41,504 nucleotides of DNA from Clostridiales bacterium UBA3758. Lineage in GTDB: Bacteria; Bacillota; Clostridia; Oscillospirales; Oscillospiraceae. Positions 22,759 through 30,562 of this stretch are shown here, in pieces (the first letter of the stretch is position 1; each line of letters starts with the position of its first letter). Position numbers and translations under genes: made by a program. Below the pieces are notes generated by a model that ran no database searches, had not been told where the DNA came from, and saw only the letters and a program-made list of their open reading frames with translations. The DNA lies in contig DFGE01000001.1 of assembly GCA_002371675.1 (NCBI GenBank), positions 1-41,504 on the forward strand, read 5' to 3'.

Positions 22759-23603
22759 GTAGGGGAGGGGCTTGCCCCTCCCGCGGTTTCCGCACCGCGC
22801 CTGTTTTTTGCACCACCCCGCCGGGGACGGCGTCTTCGACGTCCCGTTTCTCCACCCTTCATCCATGTCCGCGGGCGGCCGCGGGCGGCCGCCCCTACGA
22901 CGGAACGACCGGTCTCGCACCCGTAGGGGACGGCGTCCTCGACGTCCCGCTGTACGTCCCGCACCCGGGTACACCCGTCTCCGTAGGGGAGGGGCTTACC
23001 CCTTCCGCCGTTTCCGCACCGCGCCTGATAGTTCGCACCACCCCGTAGGGGACGGCGTCCTCGACGTCCCGCTGTACGTCCCGCACCCCGGGAACACCCG
23101 TCTCCGTAGGGGAGGGGCTTGCCCCTCCCGCGGTTTCCGCACCGCGCCTGATATTTCGCACCACCCCGTAGGGGACGGCGTACTCGACGTCCCGCTGTAC
23201 GTCCCGCACCCGGGTACGCCCGTCTCCGTAGGGGAGGGGCTTGCCCCTCCCGCCGTTTCCGCACCGCGCCTGACTTTTCGCACCATCCCGTAGGGGACGG
23301 CGTCCTCGATGTCCCGCAGATTCGCACCGAGTCCGATATTCCGTACCATCCCGTAGGGGACGGCGTCTTCGACGTCCCGTTTCTCCAACCTTCATCCATG
23401 TCCGCGGGCGGCCGAGGGCGGCCGCCCCTACGACGGAACGACCGGTCTCGCACCCGTAGGGGACGGCGTCCTCGACAACCCGCTGTACGTCCCGCACCCA
23501 GGAACACCCGTCTCCGTAGGGGAGGGGCTTGCCCCTCCCGCGGTTTCCGCACCGCGCCTGATATTTTGCACCACCCCGCCGGGGCGGCTGTCGGCCGCCC
23601 GGC
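22759..23603. repeat. Palindromic repeat patch 3, the largest array
   Basis: About 15 hairpin units. Type B (GGGAGGGGC-TT-GCCCCTCCC) is at about 22759, 22982 (diverged), 23105, 23227 and 23515. Type A (GGGACGGCGTCC then GACGTCCC) is at about 22819, 22922, 23043, 23167, 23289, 23352 and 23455. The GGGCGGCC...GGCCGCCCC type is at 22871 and 23404, and a GGGGCGGCTGTCGGCCGCCC unit is at about 23580. In the middle an A+B pair repeats every 121-124 bases with conserved spacers (CCGCACCGCGCCTGAT and similar). Small changes inside stems (for example CCCCTTCC at 22999, GACAACCC at 23474) show the units drift. No gene was found in 22727-23645. Confidence 0.88.
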
Positions 23604-23645
23604 GTTTTGCGTTCTCCTGCAGGGGGATGGCTGCGCGGCTCGCGC

Positions 23646-23698
23646 TTGACAAATGTGTACGGCGGTGGTATGATTTGTATAACAAAACCCACAAATCA
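23646..23698 (+). promoter_or_regulatory. Promoter and dyad ahead of the AbrB-ABC operon
   Basis: TTGACA at 23646-23651, a 17-nt spacer and TATGAT at 23669-23674. A dyad TGATTTGT-N12-ACAAATCA (23671-23678 and 23691-23698) starts in the -10 box and ends at the ribosome site, so a bound regulator (perhaps the AbrB protein itself) would block the start. Confidence 0.7.
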
Positions 23699-23712
23699 AA
23701 GGAGTGATCCGC

Positions 23713-23934
23713 TTGAAAGCACCCAAAGGACACCATGCCTGGACGGCCACGGTGGGCGAAAAGGGCCAGATCGTGATCCCCAAGCAGGCACGCGAGCTCT
23801 TCGACATCCGCCCGGGCGACACGCTGCTGCTCCTCGGCGACGAGAAACGCGGCATCGCCATCCCGCCCAAGGGCATGTTCACGCACATTATGGAGGCCGT
23901 CTTCTCCGAGCCGGACGACGGGGGGGAGGCCTGA
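23713..23934 (+). CDS. AbrB/MazE-fold (SpoVT-AbrB) DNA-binding protein
   Basis: 73 residues. The swapped-hairpin AbrB fold is shown by ATVGEKGQIVIPKQARELFDIRPGDTLLLLGDEKRG, followed by IAIPPKGMF. The start is taken as TTG 23713, 8 nt after AAAGGAG; GTG 23704 in the same frame is too close to that site. It lies 1 nt before the ABC transporter genes. This pairing in Firmicutes suggests the AbrB-type protein regulates the transporter. An antitoxin role is unlikely because no toxin is adjacent. Confidence 0.88.
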   Translation: MKAPKGHHAWTATVGEKGQIVIPKQARELFDIRPGDTLLLLGDEKRGIAIPPKGMFTHIMEAVFSEPDDGGEA

Positions 23935-23935
23935 C

Positions 23936-24670
23936 ATGGACAAGATCCTGGACATCCGCGGCCTCTGCAAGCGCTACCCCGCCTTTGCGCTCAAGGACGT
24001 CAGCTTTTCCGTCGAAAAGGGGCAGATCATGGGCTTCGTCGGCCGCAACGGCGCGGGTAAGACCACCACGCTCAAGGCCATGCTCAACCTCGTGCACCCC
24101 GACGCGGGCACGGTCAAGGTCTTCGGACTGGAATTCGGCGGGCACGAGGACGAGATCAAGCGCCGCATCGGCTACGCCGTCGGCGGCATGAGCTATTACC
24201 CGCGCCGGACGGTGGGCGAGATCCTCGCCGTCACGCGCCGCTTCTACGACAGCTGGGACGAGGCCGCCTGCCGGCACTATCTCGAGGTCTTCCGGCTCGA
24301 CGAGGGCAAGCGCCTGCGTGAGCTCTCCGAGGGGATGAAAGTCAAATTCGCGCTGACGATGGCGCTCTCGCACCGCGCGGAGCTGCTGATCCTCGACGAG
24401 CCGACGAGCGGGCTCGACCCCGTCTCGCGCGACGAGCTCTGCGACATCTTCCGCCAGCTGGCCGCCAAGGGCGTGTCGATCCTCTTCTCGACGCACATCA
24501 CCTCGGATCTGGAGAAATGCGCCGACGCGATCACCTATATCAAGGGCGGCGAGCTCGTGGCCTCCGAGAGCCGCGAGGCCTTTATCGAGCGCTTTGCCGC
24601 CGAGATCGGTCACCGGCCCAGCTTCGAGGAGATCATGGTCCATCTGGAAAAGGAGGCGCTGACGCTGTGA
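23936..24670 (+). CDS. ABC transporter ATP-binding protein
   Basis: 244 residues with all ATPase motifs: Walker A GRNGAGKTTT, a Q-loop region, the signature region RELSEGMKVKFALTMALS (LSEGM in place of LSGGQ), Walker B LLILDEPTSGLDP, and the switch His in FSTHI. The type (CcmA/YtrB/BcrA-like) goes with small exporters. LSEGMK variants are common in the YtrB/EcsA-like branch. It is coupled to the permease by GTGA overlap. Confidence 0.93.
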   Translation: MDKILDIRGLCKRYPAFALKDVSFSVEKGQIMGFVGRNGAGKTTTLKAMLNLVHPDAGTVKVFGLEFGGHEDEIKRRIGYAVGGMSYYPRRTVGEILAVTRRFYDSWDEAACRHYLEVFRLDEGKRLRELSEGMKVKFALTMALSHRAELLILDEPTSGLDPVSRDELCDIFRQLAAKGVSILFSTHITSDLEKCADAITYIKGGELVASESREAFIERFAAEIGHRPSFEEIMVHLEKEALTL

Positions 24671-25317
24671 AAAACCTGCTGTACAAGGAGCGGCGGCTCG
24701 CCGCGAGCCCCCTGAGCTACTTCTTCCTCGCCTTCTCGCTGATGACTTTTCTGCCCGGCTACCCGATCCTCGTGGGCAGCTTCTTCGTCTGCCTCGGGAT
24801 ATTTTACAGCTTCCAGCAGGCTCGCGAGTGCGGAGACGTCACCTATTCGGTGCTGCTGCCCGTGCGCAAGCGCGACGTGGTGACGGCGAAATACCGCTTC
24901 GTACTGGAGATCGAGCTGGCGGCCTTCCTGCTCTGCGCCGTCTTCACCGCTTTGCGCATGAGGCTGCTGGGGCAGGCCGCCGTCTACGCGCAGAACCCCA
25001 TGCTCAACGCCAACCTCTGCTATCTCGGCTTCATCCTGCTGAATTTCGCGCTCTTCAACCTCATCTTTCTCGGCGGCTTCTTCAAAACCGCCTACAAGTT
25101 CGGCGTGCCCTTCCTGATCTACACCGCGGCCGGCATCCTGCTCGTCGCCGCCGCGGAAGTCCTGCACCACCTCCCCGGCCTTGAGGGACTGAACGCGCCC
25201 GACCGCGTCGATGCGCCGCAGCTCGCCGTCTTCGGTCTGGGGCTGCTCGTTTTCGCGCTCGGCACGTTCCTCAGCCACAGCGCGTCCGTCCGCCGCTTCG
25301 AGCGGCTCGACCTCTGA
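24667..25317 (+). CDS. ABC-2 type transporter permease
   Basis: 216 residues, six membrane segments. The opening NLLYKERRLAASPLSYFFL and the cytosolic YSVLLPVRKRDVVTAKY loop match the ABC2_membrane_5-type permeases found beside YtrB-like ATPases. The start is GTG 24667, overlapping the ATPase stop. The substrate is unknown; with AbrB control, export of a toxic or antimicrobial compound is a reasonable but unproven idea. Confidence 0.85.
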   Translation: MKNLLYKERRLAASPLSYFFLAFSLMTFLPGYPILVGSFFVCLGIFYSFQQARECGDVTYSVLLPVRKRDVVTAKYRFVLEIELAAFLLCAVFTALRMRLLGQAAVYAQNPMLNANLCYLGFILLNFALFNLIFLGGFFKTAYKFGVPFLIYTAAGILLVAAAEVLHHLPGLEGLNAPDRVDAPQLAVFGLGLLVFALGTFLSHSASVRRFERLDL

Positions 25318-25332
25318 GGGAACAGGGCGCAA

Positions 25333-25370
25333 AAACCCCGCGCGGTCTGCAGGCAGACCGCGCGGGGTTT
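25333..25370. terminator. Bidirectional terminator between the ABC operon and rrf2
   Basis: A perfect 18-bp stem (AAACCCCGCGCGGTCTGC at 25333-25350 with 25353-25370). The A/T ends allow it to serve both convergent transcripts. Confidence 0.9.
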
Positions 25371-25383
25371 CCTCATTTCCTGC

Positions 25384-25797
25384 TCAGATCCCGCCTGCGG
25401 AGACGAGATCGGCGACGGTGTAGCCGTTGAGATAGTCGCGTATGACCCTGTCCAGCCCCGTCCACATGGGCAGCGTGCGGCAGTCCGCCTCCCGCGGGCA
25501 GGCGGGCTGCCCCTCCTCCAGGCAGGACACCGGCGCGAGCGAGCCCTCCATGCTGCGCAGCACCTCGCCCACGGGGATCTCCTCCGGCGTCTTCGCGAGG
25601 CGGTATCCGCCGCACTTGCCGCGCAGGCCGAGCAGCAGCCCCTCCTGCACGAGCGTCTTGACGATGCTCTCCAGATATTTCTCCGAAATGCCCTGCCGCT
25701 CGGCGATCTCCTTGAGCGGCGTGTAGCCCTCCGAGGGGTGCTCCGCCATATCCGTGAGCACGCGCAGCGCGTAGCGGCCGCGAGTGGAAACCAGCAT
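25384..25797 (-). CDS. Rrf2-family transcriptional regulator (IscR-like)
   Basis: 137 residues. The N-terminal winged helix reads STRGRYALRVLTDMAEH, ISEKYLESIVKTLVQEGLL, RGKCGGYRLAK. A three-Cys pattern, CLEEGQPACPREADC (about residues 92-106), matches the Fe-S ligand set of IscR/NsrR proteins, so it probably senses iron-sulfur status or redox. No isc or suf genes are near in this window, so its targets are unknown. The start is ATG 25797 behind AGGAGG. Confidence 0.9.
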   Translation of the reverse strand: MLVSTRGRYALRVLTDMAEHPSEGYTPLKEIAERQGISEKYLESIVKTLVQEGLLLGLRGKCGGYRLAKTPEEIPVGEVLRSMEGSLAPVSCLEEGQPACPREADCRTLPMWTGLDRVIRDYLNGYTVADLVSAGGI

Positions 25798-25827
25798 AGT
25801 ATCCGCCTCCTGTCTGCCTGTTTTATA

Positions 25828-25861
25828 ATCCTATTATAATAGTTCGTTGATAGGATTTCAA
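25828..25861 (-). promoter_or_regulatory. Promoter and operator dyad of the rrf2 gene
   Basis: On the minus strand: TTGAAA (25861-25856), a 17-nt spacer, TATAAT (25838-25833). A dyad ATCCTAT-N15-ATAGGAT (25828-25834 and 25850-25856) brackets the -10, in line with autorepression by the Rrf2 protein. Confidence 0.75.
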
Positions 25862-25874
25862 GTGAAAAATGTGC

Positions 25875-25903
25875 TTGACAGATGACGGTGCAGGCGGTAC
25901 AAT
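25875..25903 (+). promoter_or_regulatory. Upstream promoter ahead of glyA
   Basis: TTGACA at 25875-25880, a 17-nt spacer and TACAAT at 25898-25903. Transcripts would have a leader of about 205 nt before glyA that includes a 7-bp stem (25939-25945 with 25961-25967) and a short reading frame. Confidence 0.65.
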
Positions 25904-26004
25904 GCCCCTTGTAATCATACTGTTTTGGTAGGTTTATTCCGCCCGTTCCCTGACAGCCTGCGGGCGGCATATGCTGAAAGAGAACGCATAGGGAGGGACT
26001 TGTT

Positions 26005-26073
26005 ATGATCTGCCGGATGCGCCGCTCTCCCGCCCCGGCGTCTGCTTTTTTGATTGACAGTACCCGGCCGTGA
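26005..26073 (+). CDS. Possible 22-residue leader peptide upstream of glyA
   Basis: ATG 26005 is preceded by GGGAGGG at a workable distance and reads 22 codons to TGA 26071, ending inside the second glyA promoter. It carries an Arg-rich start and no run of Gly or Ser codons. It may be a regulatory leader frame or chance; the ribosome site is the only positive evidence. Confidence 0.25.
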   Translation: MICRMRRSPAPASAFLIDSTRP

Positions 26074-26082
26074 GACTATAAT
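26054..26082 (+). promoter_or_regulatory. Main promoter of glyA
   Basis: A perfect consensus: TTGACA at 26054-26059, 17-nt spacer, TATAAT at 26077-26082. Transcription would start about 28 nt before the ATG. Confidence 0.85.
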
Positions 26083-26116
26083 GTGCCAGTAAAACAACAG
26101 GAACGGAGAGAGAGAA

Positions 26117-27355
26117 ATGTACGATTCGATCCGCAAGCAGGATCCGGAGGTCTTTGCCTCCATGGAGCGCGAGCTCCAGCGGCAGCGCGACCATCTGGAG
26201 CTCATCGCCTCGGAGAACTTCGTGTCTCCGGCCGTGATGGAGGCCATGGGCAGCCATCTGACCAACAAATACGCCGAGGGCTACCCCCGCGCGCGCTACT
26301 ACGGCGGCTGCCAGTATGTTGACGAGCTGGAGGATCTCGCCGTCGAGCGCGCAAAGCAGCTCTTCGGCGCTGAGCACGCGAACGTCCAGCCGCACTCCGG
26401 CTCCTCGGCCAACCTCGCGGTGTATGTGGCGCTGCTCCAGCCGGGCGACACGATCCTCGGCATGGATCTCAGCCACGGCGGTCATCTGACCCACGGCTCG
26501 CGCGCTTCTCTCTCCGGGAAATATTTCCACGCGACCTTCTACGGCGTCGATCCCGAGACCGAGCAGATTGACTATGACAAGGCGCAGCAGGTGGCCGAGG
26601 AGGTCCGGCCGAAGATCCTCATCGCCGGCGCCAGCGCCTATCCCCGCGTGATCGACTTCAAGCGCATGCGCGAGATCGCCGATTCCGTGGGCGCGTATCT
26701 GATGGTGGACATGGCGCACATCGCGGGTCTCGTGGCGGCGGGGCTGCACCCGAACCCCGTGCCCTATGCCGACGTCGTCACCACCACGACGCACAAGACC
26801 CTGCGCGGCCCGCGCGGCGCGATCATCCTCTGCAAAGAGGATCTGAAAAAGAAGATTAACAGCGCCGTCTTCCCCGGCACGCAGGGCGGCCCGCTCATGC
26901 ACATCATCGCGGCCAAGGCTGTCTGCTTCGGTGAGGCGCTGCAGCCGGAATTCAAGGCCTACCAGCAGCAGATCGTCCGCAACGCCGCCGCGCTCGCGGA
27001 TGCGCTGCAGAGCCGCGGCGTCCGCCTCGTCTCCGGCGGCACGGACAACCACCTCATGCTCGCGGACGTCTACTGCCGCGGCAAGACCGGGGCGGAGGTA
27101 CAGGAGCTGCTGGATCGCGCCAATATCACCGCCAACAAGAACACCATCCCCTTTGACACGCTCTCCATGCGCCAGACCAGCGGCATGCGCTTCGGCAGCC
27201 CGGCGGTCACCACGCGCGGGCTCAGGGAGGAGGAGATGCGCCAGATCGGCGCGATGATCGCCCGCCTCATCGACGAGGGCGAGGCAGCCGTGCCGGCGGT
27301 GAAGGAGCAGGTCATCGAGCTCTGCCGCCGCTTCCCGCTCTACCCGGAATTCTGA
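26117..27355 (+). CDS. glyA: Serine hydroxymethyltransferase
   Basis: This PLP enzyme converts serine and tetrahydrofolate to glycine and methylene-tetrahydrofolate. At 412 residues it is full length, with clear family motifs: ELIASENFVSPAVMEAMGS near the N terminus, YAEGYPRARYYGGC, VQPHSGSSANLAVY, DMSHGGHLTHG in the form DLSHGGHLTHG, and VVTTTTHKTLRGPRG with the PLP-binding Lys. ATG 26117 follows GGAGAGAGA. It has two tandem promoters and its own terminator, so it is a single-gene unit. Confidence 0.97.
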   Translation: MYDSIRKQDPEVFASMERELQRQRDHLELIASENFVSPAVMEAMGSHLTNKYAEGYPRARYYGGCQYVDELEDLAVERAKQLFGAEHANVQPHSGSSANLAVYVALLQPGDTILGMDLSHGGHLTHGSRASLSGKYFHATFYGVDPETEQIDYDKAQQVAEEVRPKILIAGASAYPRVIDFKRMREIADSVGAYLMVDMAHIAGLVAAGLHPNPVPYADVVTTTTHKTLRGPRGAIILCKEDLKKKINSAVFPGTQGGPLMHIIAAKAVCFGEALQPEFKAYQQQIVRNAAALADALQSRGVRLVSGGTDNHLMLADVYCRGKTGAEVQELLDRANITANKNTIPFDTLSMRQTSGMRFGSPAVTTRGLREEEMRQIGAMIARLIDEGEAAVPAVKEQVIELCRRFPLYPEF

Positions 27356-27391
27356 TCTCCCGCGCGGGAAAGGCAAATACCATTAAAAAAT

Positions 27392-27436
27392 GGGCGAATC
27401 CGCAGCATCTGTGCGGATTCGCCCTGATTGTTTTTG
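27392..27436 (+). terminator. Rho-independent terminator of glyA
   Basis: A perfect 13-bp stem (27392-27404 with 27412-27424) followed by TGATTGTTTTT. A mutated copy of the same hairpin lies at 30067-30099 as part of a long direct repeat. Confidence 0.85.
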
Positions 27437-28018
27437 CGATTGTTTTCGGATGCCGCGCGGGCGGATGCTATCCGCCCCTACGGATCGCGCACCTTGTCCG
27501 TATACACCCGTAGGGGACGGCGTCCTCGATGTCCCGTTGTCAGACGCGCATCCCGGTACGATCGCGCCCGTAGGGGAGGGGCTTGCCCCTCCCGCAGTTT
27601 CCGCATCACGCCCGTTTTTTGCACCCACCCCGTAGGGGATGGCGTCCTCGACATCCCGTTGTACGTTCCGCACCCAGGCATACCCGCCCCCCGTAGGGGA
27701 GGGGCTTGCCCCTCCCGAAAAAACGGACGACCCCGGACCCTTGTACGAGGTCGCCCAAATTGTCCGGGAATCATCTGCTGATACCGCCGGGCGGCCGAGG
27801 CGGCCGCCCCTACGACGGAAACGAACGGTCTTGCACCCGTAGGGGACGGCGTCCCCGACGGCCCGCTGTCAGACGCGCATCCCGGTACGATCGCGCCCGT
27901 AGGGGAGGGGCTTGCCCCTCCCGAAAAAACGGACGACCCCGCACCCTTGCACGAGGTCGCCCAAATTGTCCGGGAATCATCTGCTGATACCGCCGTGCCG
28001 CCGAGGCGGCCGTCCCCT
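27392..28018. repeat. Palindromic repeat patch 4 with nested direct repeats
   Basis: Hairpins: GGGCGGATGCTATCCGCCC (27458-27481); type A at about 27509, 27631 and 27838; type B at 27569, 27692 and 27898; GGCCGCCC type at about 27790 and a diverged one at 28000. Two longer direct repeats lie on top. Bases 27392-27594 recur at 30067-30269. A module of about 90 bases beginning AAAAAACGGACGACCCCG (from about 27718) recurs at about 27924 and 30271. No gene was found between glyA and 28038. Confidence 0.85.
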
Positions 28019-28037
28019 GCTGGTGCGGGCTGCCCGC

Positions 28038-29279
28038 TCAGCCGATGTTGCCGAAGTTCACGGTATCCAGGATGGCGTCCACCTCGGCGTCCGTGAGCTG
28101 CCGCTCGCTCGTGATCTGCAGGACGACGAAGGAATCGTCCAGATACACATAGGCAAAGGTCTGGCTCATCCCGCCGATGCCGTCCCCGCCCAGCTGCACG
28201 ACATTGAGCAGCGTGCCGTCCGCGGCGCTGTATTCGCGGCACTGCGCGCTCTCCAGCGCGTCGCGCGTGACGGCCACGCCGATCTCATCACCGCTGGAGA
28301 GGGTGCCGTAGGGGGAATTGTAGAGATAGCACCAGGTCGGGCAGACCTCGATCCAGCTGTCGCCGAGGGGACGCATCTCCAGCGGCTCGGGGTACCAGCT
28401 CACGGCGAAGGTGCCGTCGTCGTAGTAATAGAACTTGTCGTAGCCGTAGGGATCGGCGGCGAAGAGACAGCCGCTGCCGAAGTTCTCGTTGATCCAGGCG
28501 GTCAGCTCCGCGCGGGGCATCGCGCCCTCCAGATCGTCCGGGACGGCCTGCATATCCGCGTCCAGGAAGCGCTCCATCTCGCGGCGCAGCTCGAGGCCGT
28601 AGCGCGCGGCGATCTCCTCCAGGGCGGCCGCCCCGGCCGCGTCGTGGACGTGATAGTTGAAATCGTAGCCCGGGTACTGGCTGCGCTGGTACTCCGCGGC
28701 GGCGCTCAGCGCGGCCAGCTCCTCGGCGCTCGCCTGCCGCTGCTCGATGGGCGGATTGGCCCAGAGCTCCTCGGCCGTCAGATAATTGCCCTCGTCGTCT
28801 ACGTTCCGATAGAAGCTGACGGTGCAGCTGCCGTCCCCGTTTTCCTGCATATCCATATAGCAGAACTCGTCGGGCGGCGTGAAGACCGCGGGTTCGGCGG
28901 GCGTGTTCGCCTCACACCAGGCGAGCCATTCCGCCCAGGCCTTTTCGGAGTTTTCGACCTTCTCGCGGATCGCCTCGTCCGCCTCGTCGGGCACGTCCTG
29001 CGGCTGGGTGATGGAGATCCCGACAAACTCCTTTTCCCCGTTCACCGTATCCGCGCTGTAGCTCTCGCCCTTTTCAAGCGCGCGCAGGCCGAAGAAGCCC
29101 GTCGCGTATGCCGCCGCGCTGAGCGCCAGCAGCGCCGCCGCGACCAGCAGCGTGGCCGTGAGCTTCCTGCCGAAGCTCCGTCTCTTGTTGTTATGTGTGG
29201 AATTCATTGTTGAAGCAACCTCCAGTATGATCCTGTCGTCCAGCTGGTCCATTGCTTCCAGAAAGCTGAGAACCTTCAT
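28038..29279 (-). CDS. Membrane protein, probable anti-sigma-like partner of the adjacent sigma factor
   Basis: 413 residues. A short cytosolic N terminus (about 40 residues with FLEAMDQLDDRIILE and a basic KRRSFGRK) leads into one membrane segment (about 41-61), then a large acidic extracytoplasmic domain of about 350 residues rich in Glu, Asp and Tyr. I do not recognise the outer domain. Overlap with the sigma gene (ATGA) and the single-pass layout suggest an anti-sigma factor or signal receptor, like the DUF4179-type partners of clostridial ECF sigma factors. No zinc-binding HxxxCxxC motif is present, so it is not a ZAS-type anti-sigma. Its end borders repeat patch 4. Confidence 0.75.
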   Translation of the reverse strand: MKVLSFLEAMDQLDDRIILEVASTMNSTHNNKRRSFGRKLTATLLVAAALLALSAAAYATGFFGLRALEKGESYSADTVNGEKEFVGISITQPQDVPDEADEAIREKVENSEKAWAEWLAWCEANTPAEPAVFTPPDEFCYMDMQENGDGSCTVSFYRNVDDEGNYLTAEELWANPPIEQRQASAEELAALSAAAEYQRSQYPGYDFNYHVHDAAGAAALEEIAARYGLELRREMERFLDADMQAVPDDLEGAMPRAELTAWINENFGSGCLFAADPYGYDKFYYYDDGTFAVSWYPEPLEMRPLGDSWIEVCPTWCYLYNSPYGTLSSGDEIGVAVTRDALESAQCREYSAADGTLLNVVQLGGDGIGGMSQTFAYVYLDDSFVVLQITSERQLTDAEVDAILDTVNFGNIG

Positions 29280-29833
29280 ATCAGTCCCTCCTTGCTCAGA
29301 TAGTCGTGCAGGCGCTTTCGGCTTCGGTGCAGCGAGGTTTTGACCTTTGCTTCGCTGAAGCCGAGCCGTCCGGCGATTTCCGCGACCGGGAGCAGCAGCC
29401 AGTAACGATAGGCAAATATGATTCTGTCGTCCCTGGAGAGCGTGAAGAGAAAACGGTTGATGTGCTCCTTGAGCTCCTTTGCCTCGTATTCGCGCTCCAC
29501 GGAGAAGTCGGAGGCGAGGCACTCGTCCAGCTCGTCGTACAGCAGCGCGCTCTCGCCCGCGCCGCGCTTGCGCGCATAGCGCTCCTTGACGCGGTTGAAG
29601 CTGATGCTGCGCACGATGCGGAGGAGGTAGGCGGAAAAGTGCAGCGGCCGCTGGGGCGGCACGCTGTTCCAGAGGGCGAGATAGCTGTCGTTGACGACCT
29701 CCTCCGCCGTCTGCGCGTCCGAGAGGAGGCTGTATGAGACGCCGAAGCATCGCCGCCCGTATTTTCTGTCTGTCTCCGCAATGGCCTGCTGGTCGCGCTG
29801 CCAGAACAGATCCACAATCTTTCTGTCTTCCAT
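29276..29833 (-). CDS. ECF-type RNA polymerase sigma factor
   Basis: 185 residues with region 2 (TAEEVVNDSYLALWNSVPP, LHFSAYLLRIVRSISFNRVK) and region 4 (TLSRDDRIIFAYRYWLLLPVAEIAGRLGFSEAKVKTSLHRSRKRLHDYL). It lacks region 1 and 3, as ECF factors do. The start is ATG 29833 behind AAGGAGAG. The next gene is coupled by 4-nt overlap. The pair lies between two copies of a 200-base direct repeat, which is unusual and may allow excision or duplication. Confidence 0.92.
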   Translation of the reverse strand: MEDRKIVDLFWQRDQQAIAETDRKYGRRCFGVSYSLLSDAQTAEEVVNDSYLALWNSVPPQRPLHFSAYLLRIVRSISFNRVKERYARKRGAGESALLYDELDECLASDFSVEREYEAKELKEHINRFLFTLSRDDRIIFAYRYWLLLPVAEIAGRLGFSEAKVKTSLHRSRKRLHDYLSKEGLI

Positions 29834-29866
29834 ATGCTCTCCTTGTGTTCAAGAACGTTCTCACCC

Positions 29867-29898
29867 ATATAGTCAACATTTGCCGGGCGGAGGTTACA
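29867..29898 (-). promoter_or_regulatory. Possible autoregulated ECF promoter of the sigma gene
   Basis: On the minus strand a TGTAACC (29898-29892) is followed after 17 nt by GACTATAT (29874-29867), about 35-40 nt before the sigma start. AAC in the -35 is typical of ECF promoters. A sigma-A reading is less good, since no -10 lies at the right distance from TTGACT. Confidence 0.4.
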
Positions 29899-29997
29899 GG
29901 GAAAAGGAAAAAAACCGGACGGGGCAGAAAAAATGCCCGGGCGGGGCAAACGGCACGAAGGGTCTGTTGTAAAATAAGGATGAGTGCGTAAATGCGC

Positions 29998-30500
29998 ACC
30001 TGCGTTCGTAGGGGCGGCGGCTCTGCCCCGCCCGGCGGCGCAACAGTATACGCGCAAAAAAATGTTCGGCGAATTCGCAGCATCTGCGCGGATTCGCCCT
30101 GATTGTTTTTGCGATTGTTTTCGGATGCCGCGCGGGCGGATGCTATCCGCCCCTGCGGATCGCGCACCTTGTCCGGATACACCCGTAGGGGACGGCGTCC
30201 TCGACGTCCCGTTGTCAGACGCGCATCCCGGTACGATCGCGCCCGTAGGGGAGGGGCTTGCCCCTCCCAAAAAAACGGACGACCCCGCACCCTTGTACGA
30301 GGTCGCCCAAATTGTCCGGGAATCATCTGCTGATACCGCCGGGCCGCCGAGGACGTCGGCCCCTACGGCGGGACATGATGGTTCCGCGTTTGATGCACCC
30401 TGCGCGGGTGTCCGACAGCGGGACGTCGAGGACGCCGTCCCTTGCGGGTACGGATGTGCCCGTCTCGTCGCAGGGGCGGCTGGCAGCCGCCCGTTGCGTT
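29998..30500. repeat. Palindromic repeat patch 5
   Basis: GTAGGGGCGGCGGC...GCCCCGCCC unit at 30007-30034; then the copy of 27392-27594 (30067-30269) with GGGCGGATGCTATCCGCCC (30133-30156), type A (30184) and type B (30243); the 90-base module copy from about 30271; an inverted GGCCGCC...GGCCCC unit at about 30341; an inverted type A at about 30418; and GGGGCGGCTGGCAGCCGCCC at 30470-30490. No gene was found in 29900-30562. Confidence 0.85.
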
Positions 30501-30562
30501 GGTTACGTGACCGGGCAGCGGCATTTTACAGACCCTCCGCCATTTCGGCGAGGGGCGGCGTT

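Noticed and set aside
22759..23603. CRISPR array
   Set aside because: Units are palindromes of several families with conserved spacers, not identical repeats with unique spacers, and no cas genes are present.
17327..23888. Several 100-400 codon frames within the repeat patches
   Set aside because: They consist of periodic peptides (VGDGVLDVP, GEGLAPP and their other-frame versions) produced by the palindromes, have no ribosome sites, and occur on both strands.
23713..23934. MazE-type antitoxin
   Set aside because: The fold is shared, but the neighbours are an ABC transporter operon, not a toxin gene.
25904..26116. Glycine or other riboswitch upstream of glyA
   Set aside because: I could not find the conserved cores of a glycine, SAM or THF riboswitch; only one short stem is visible.
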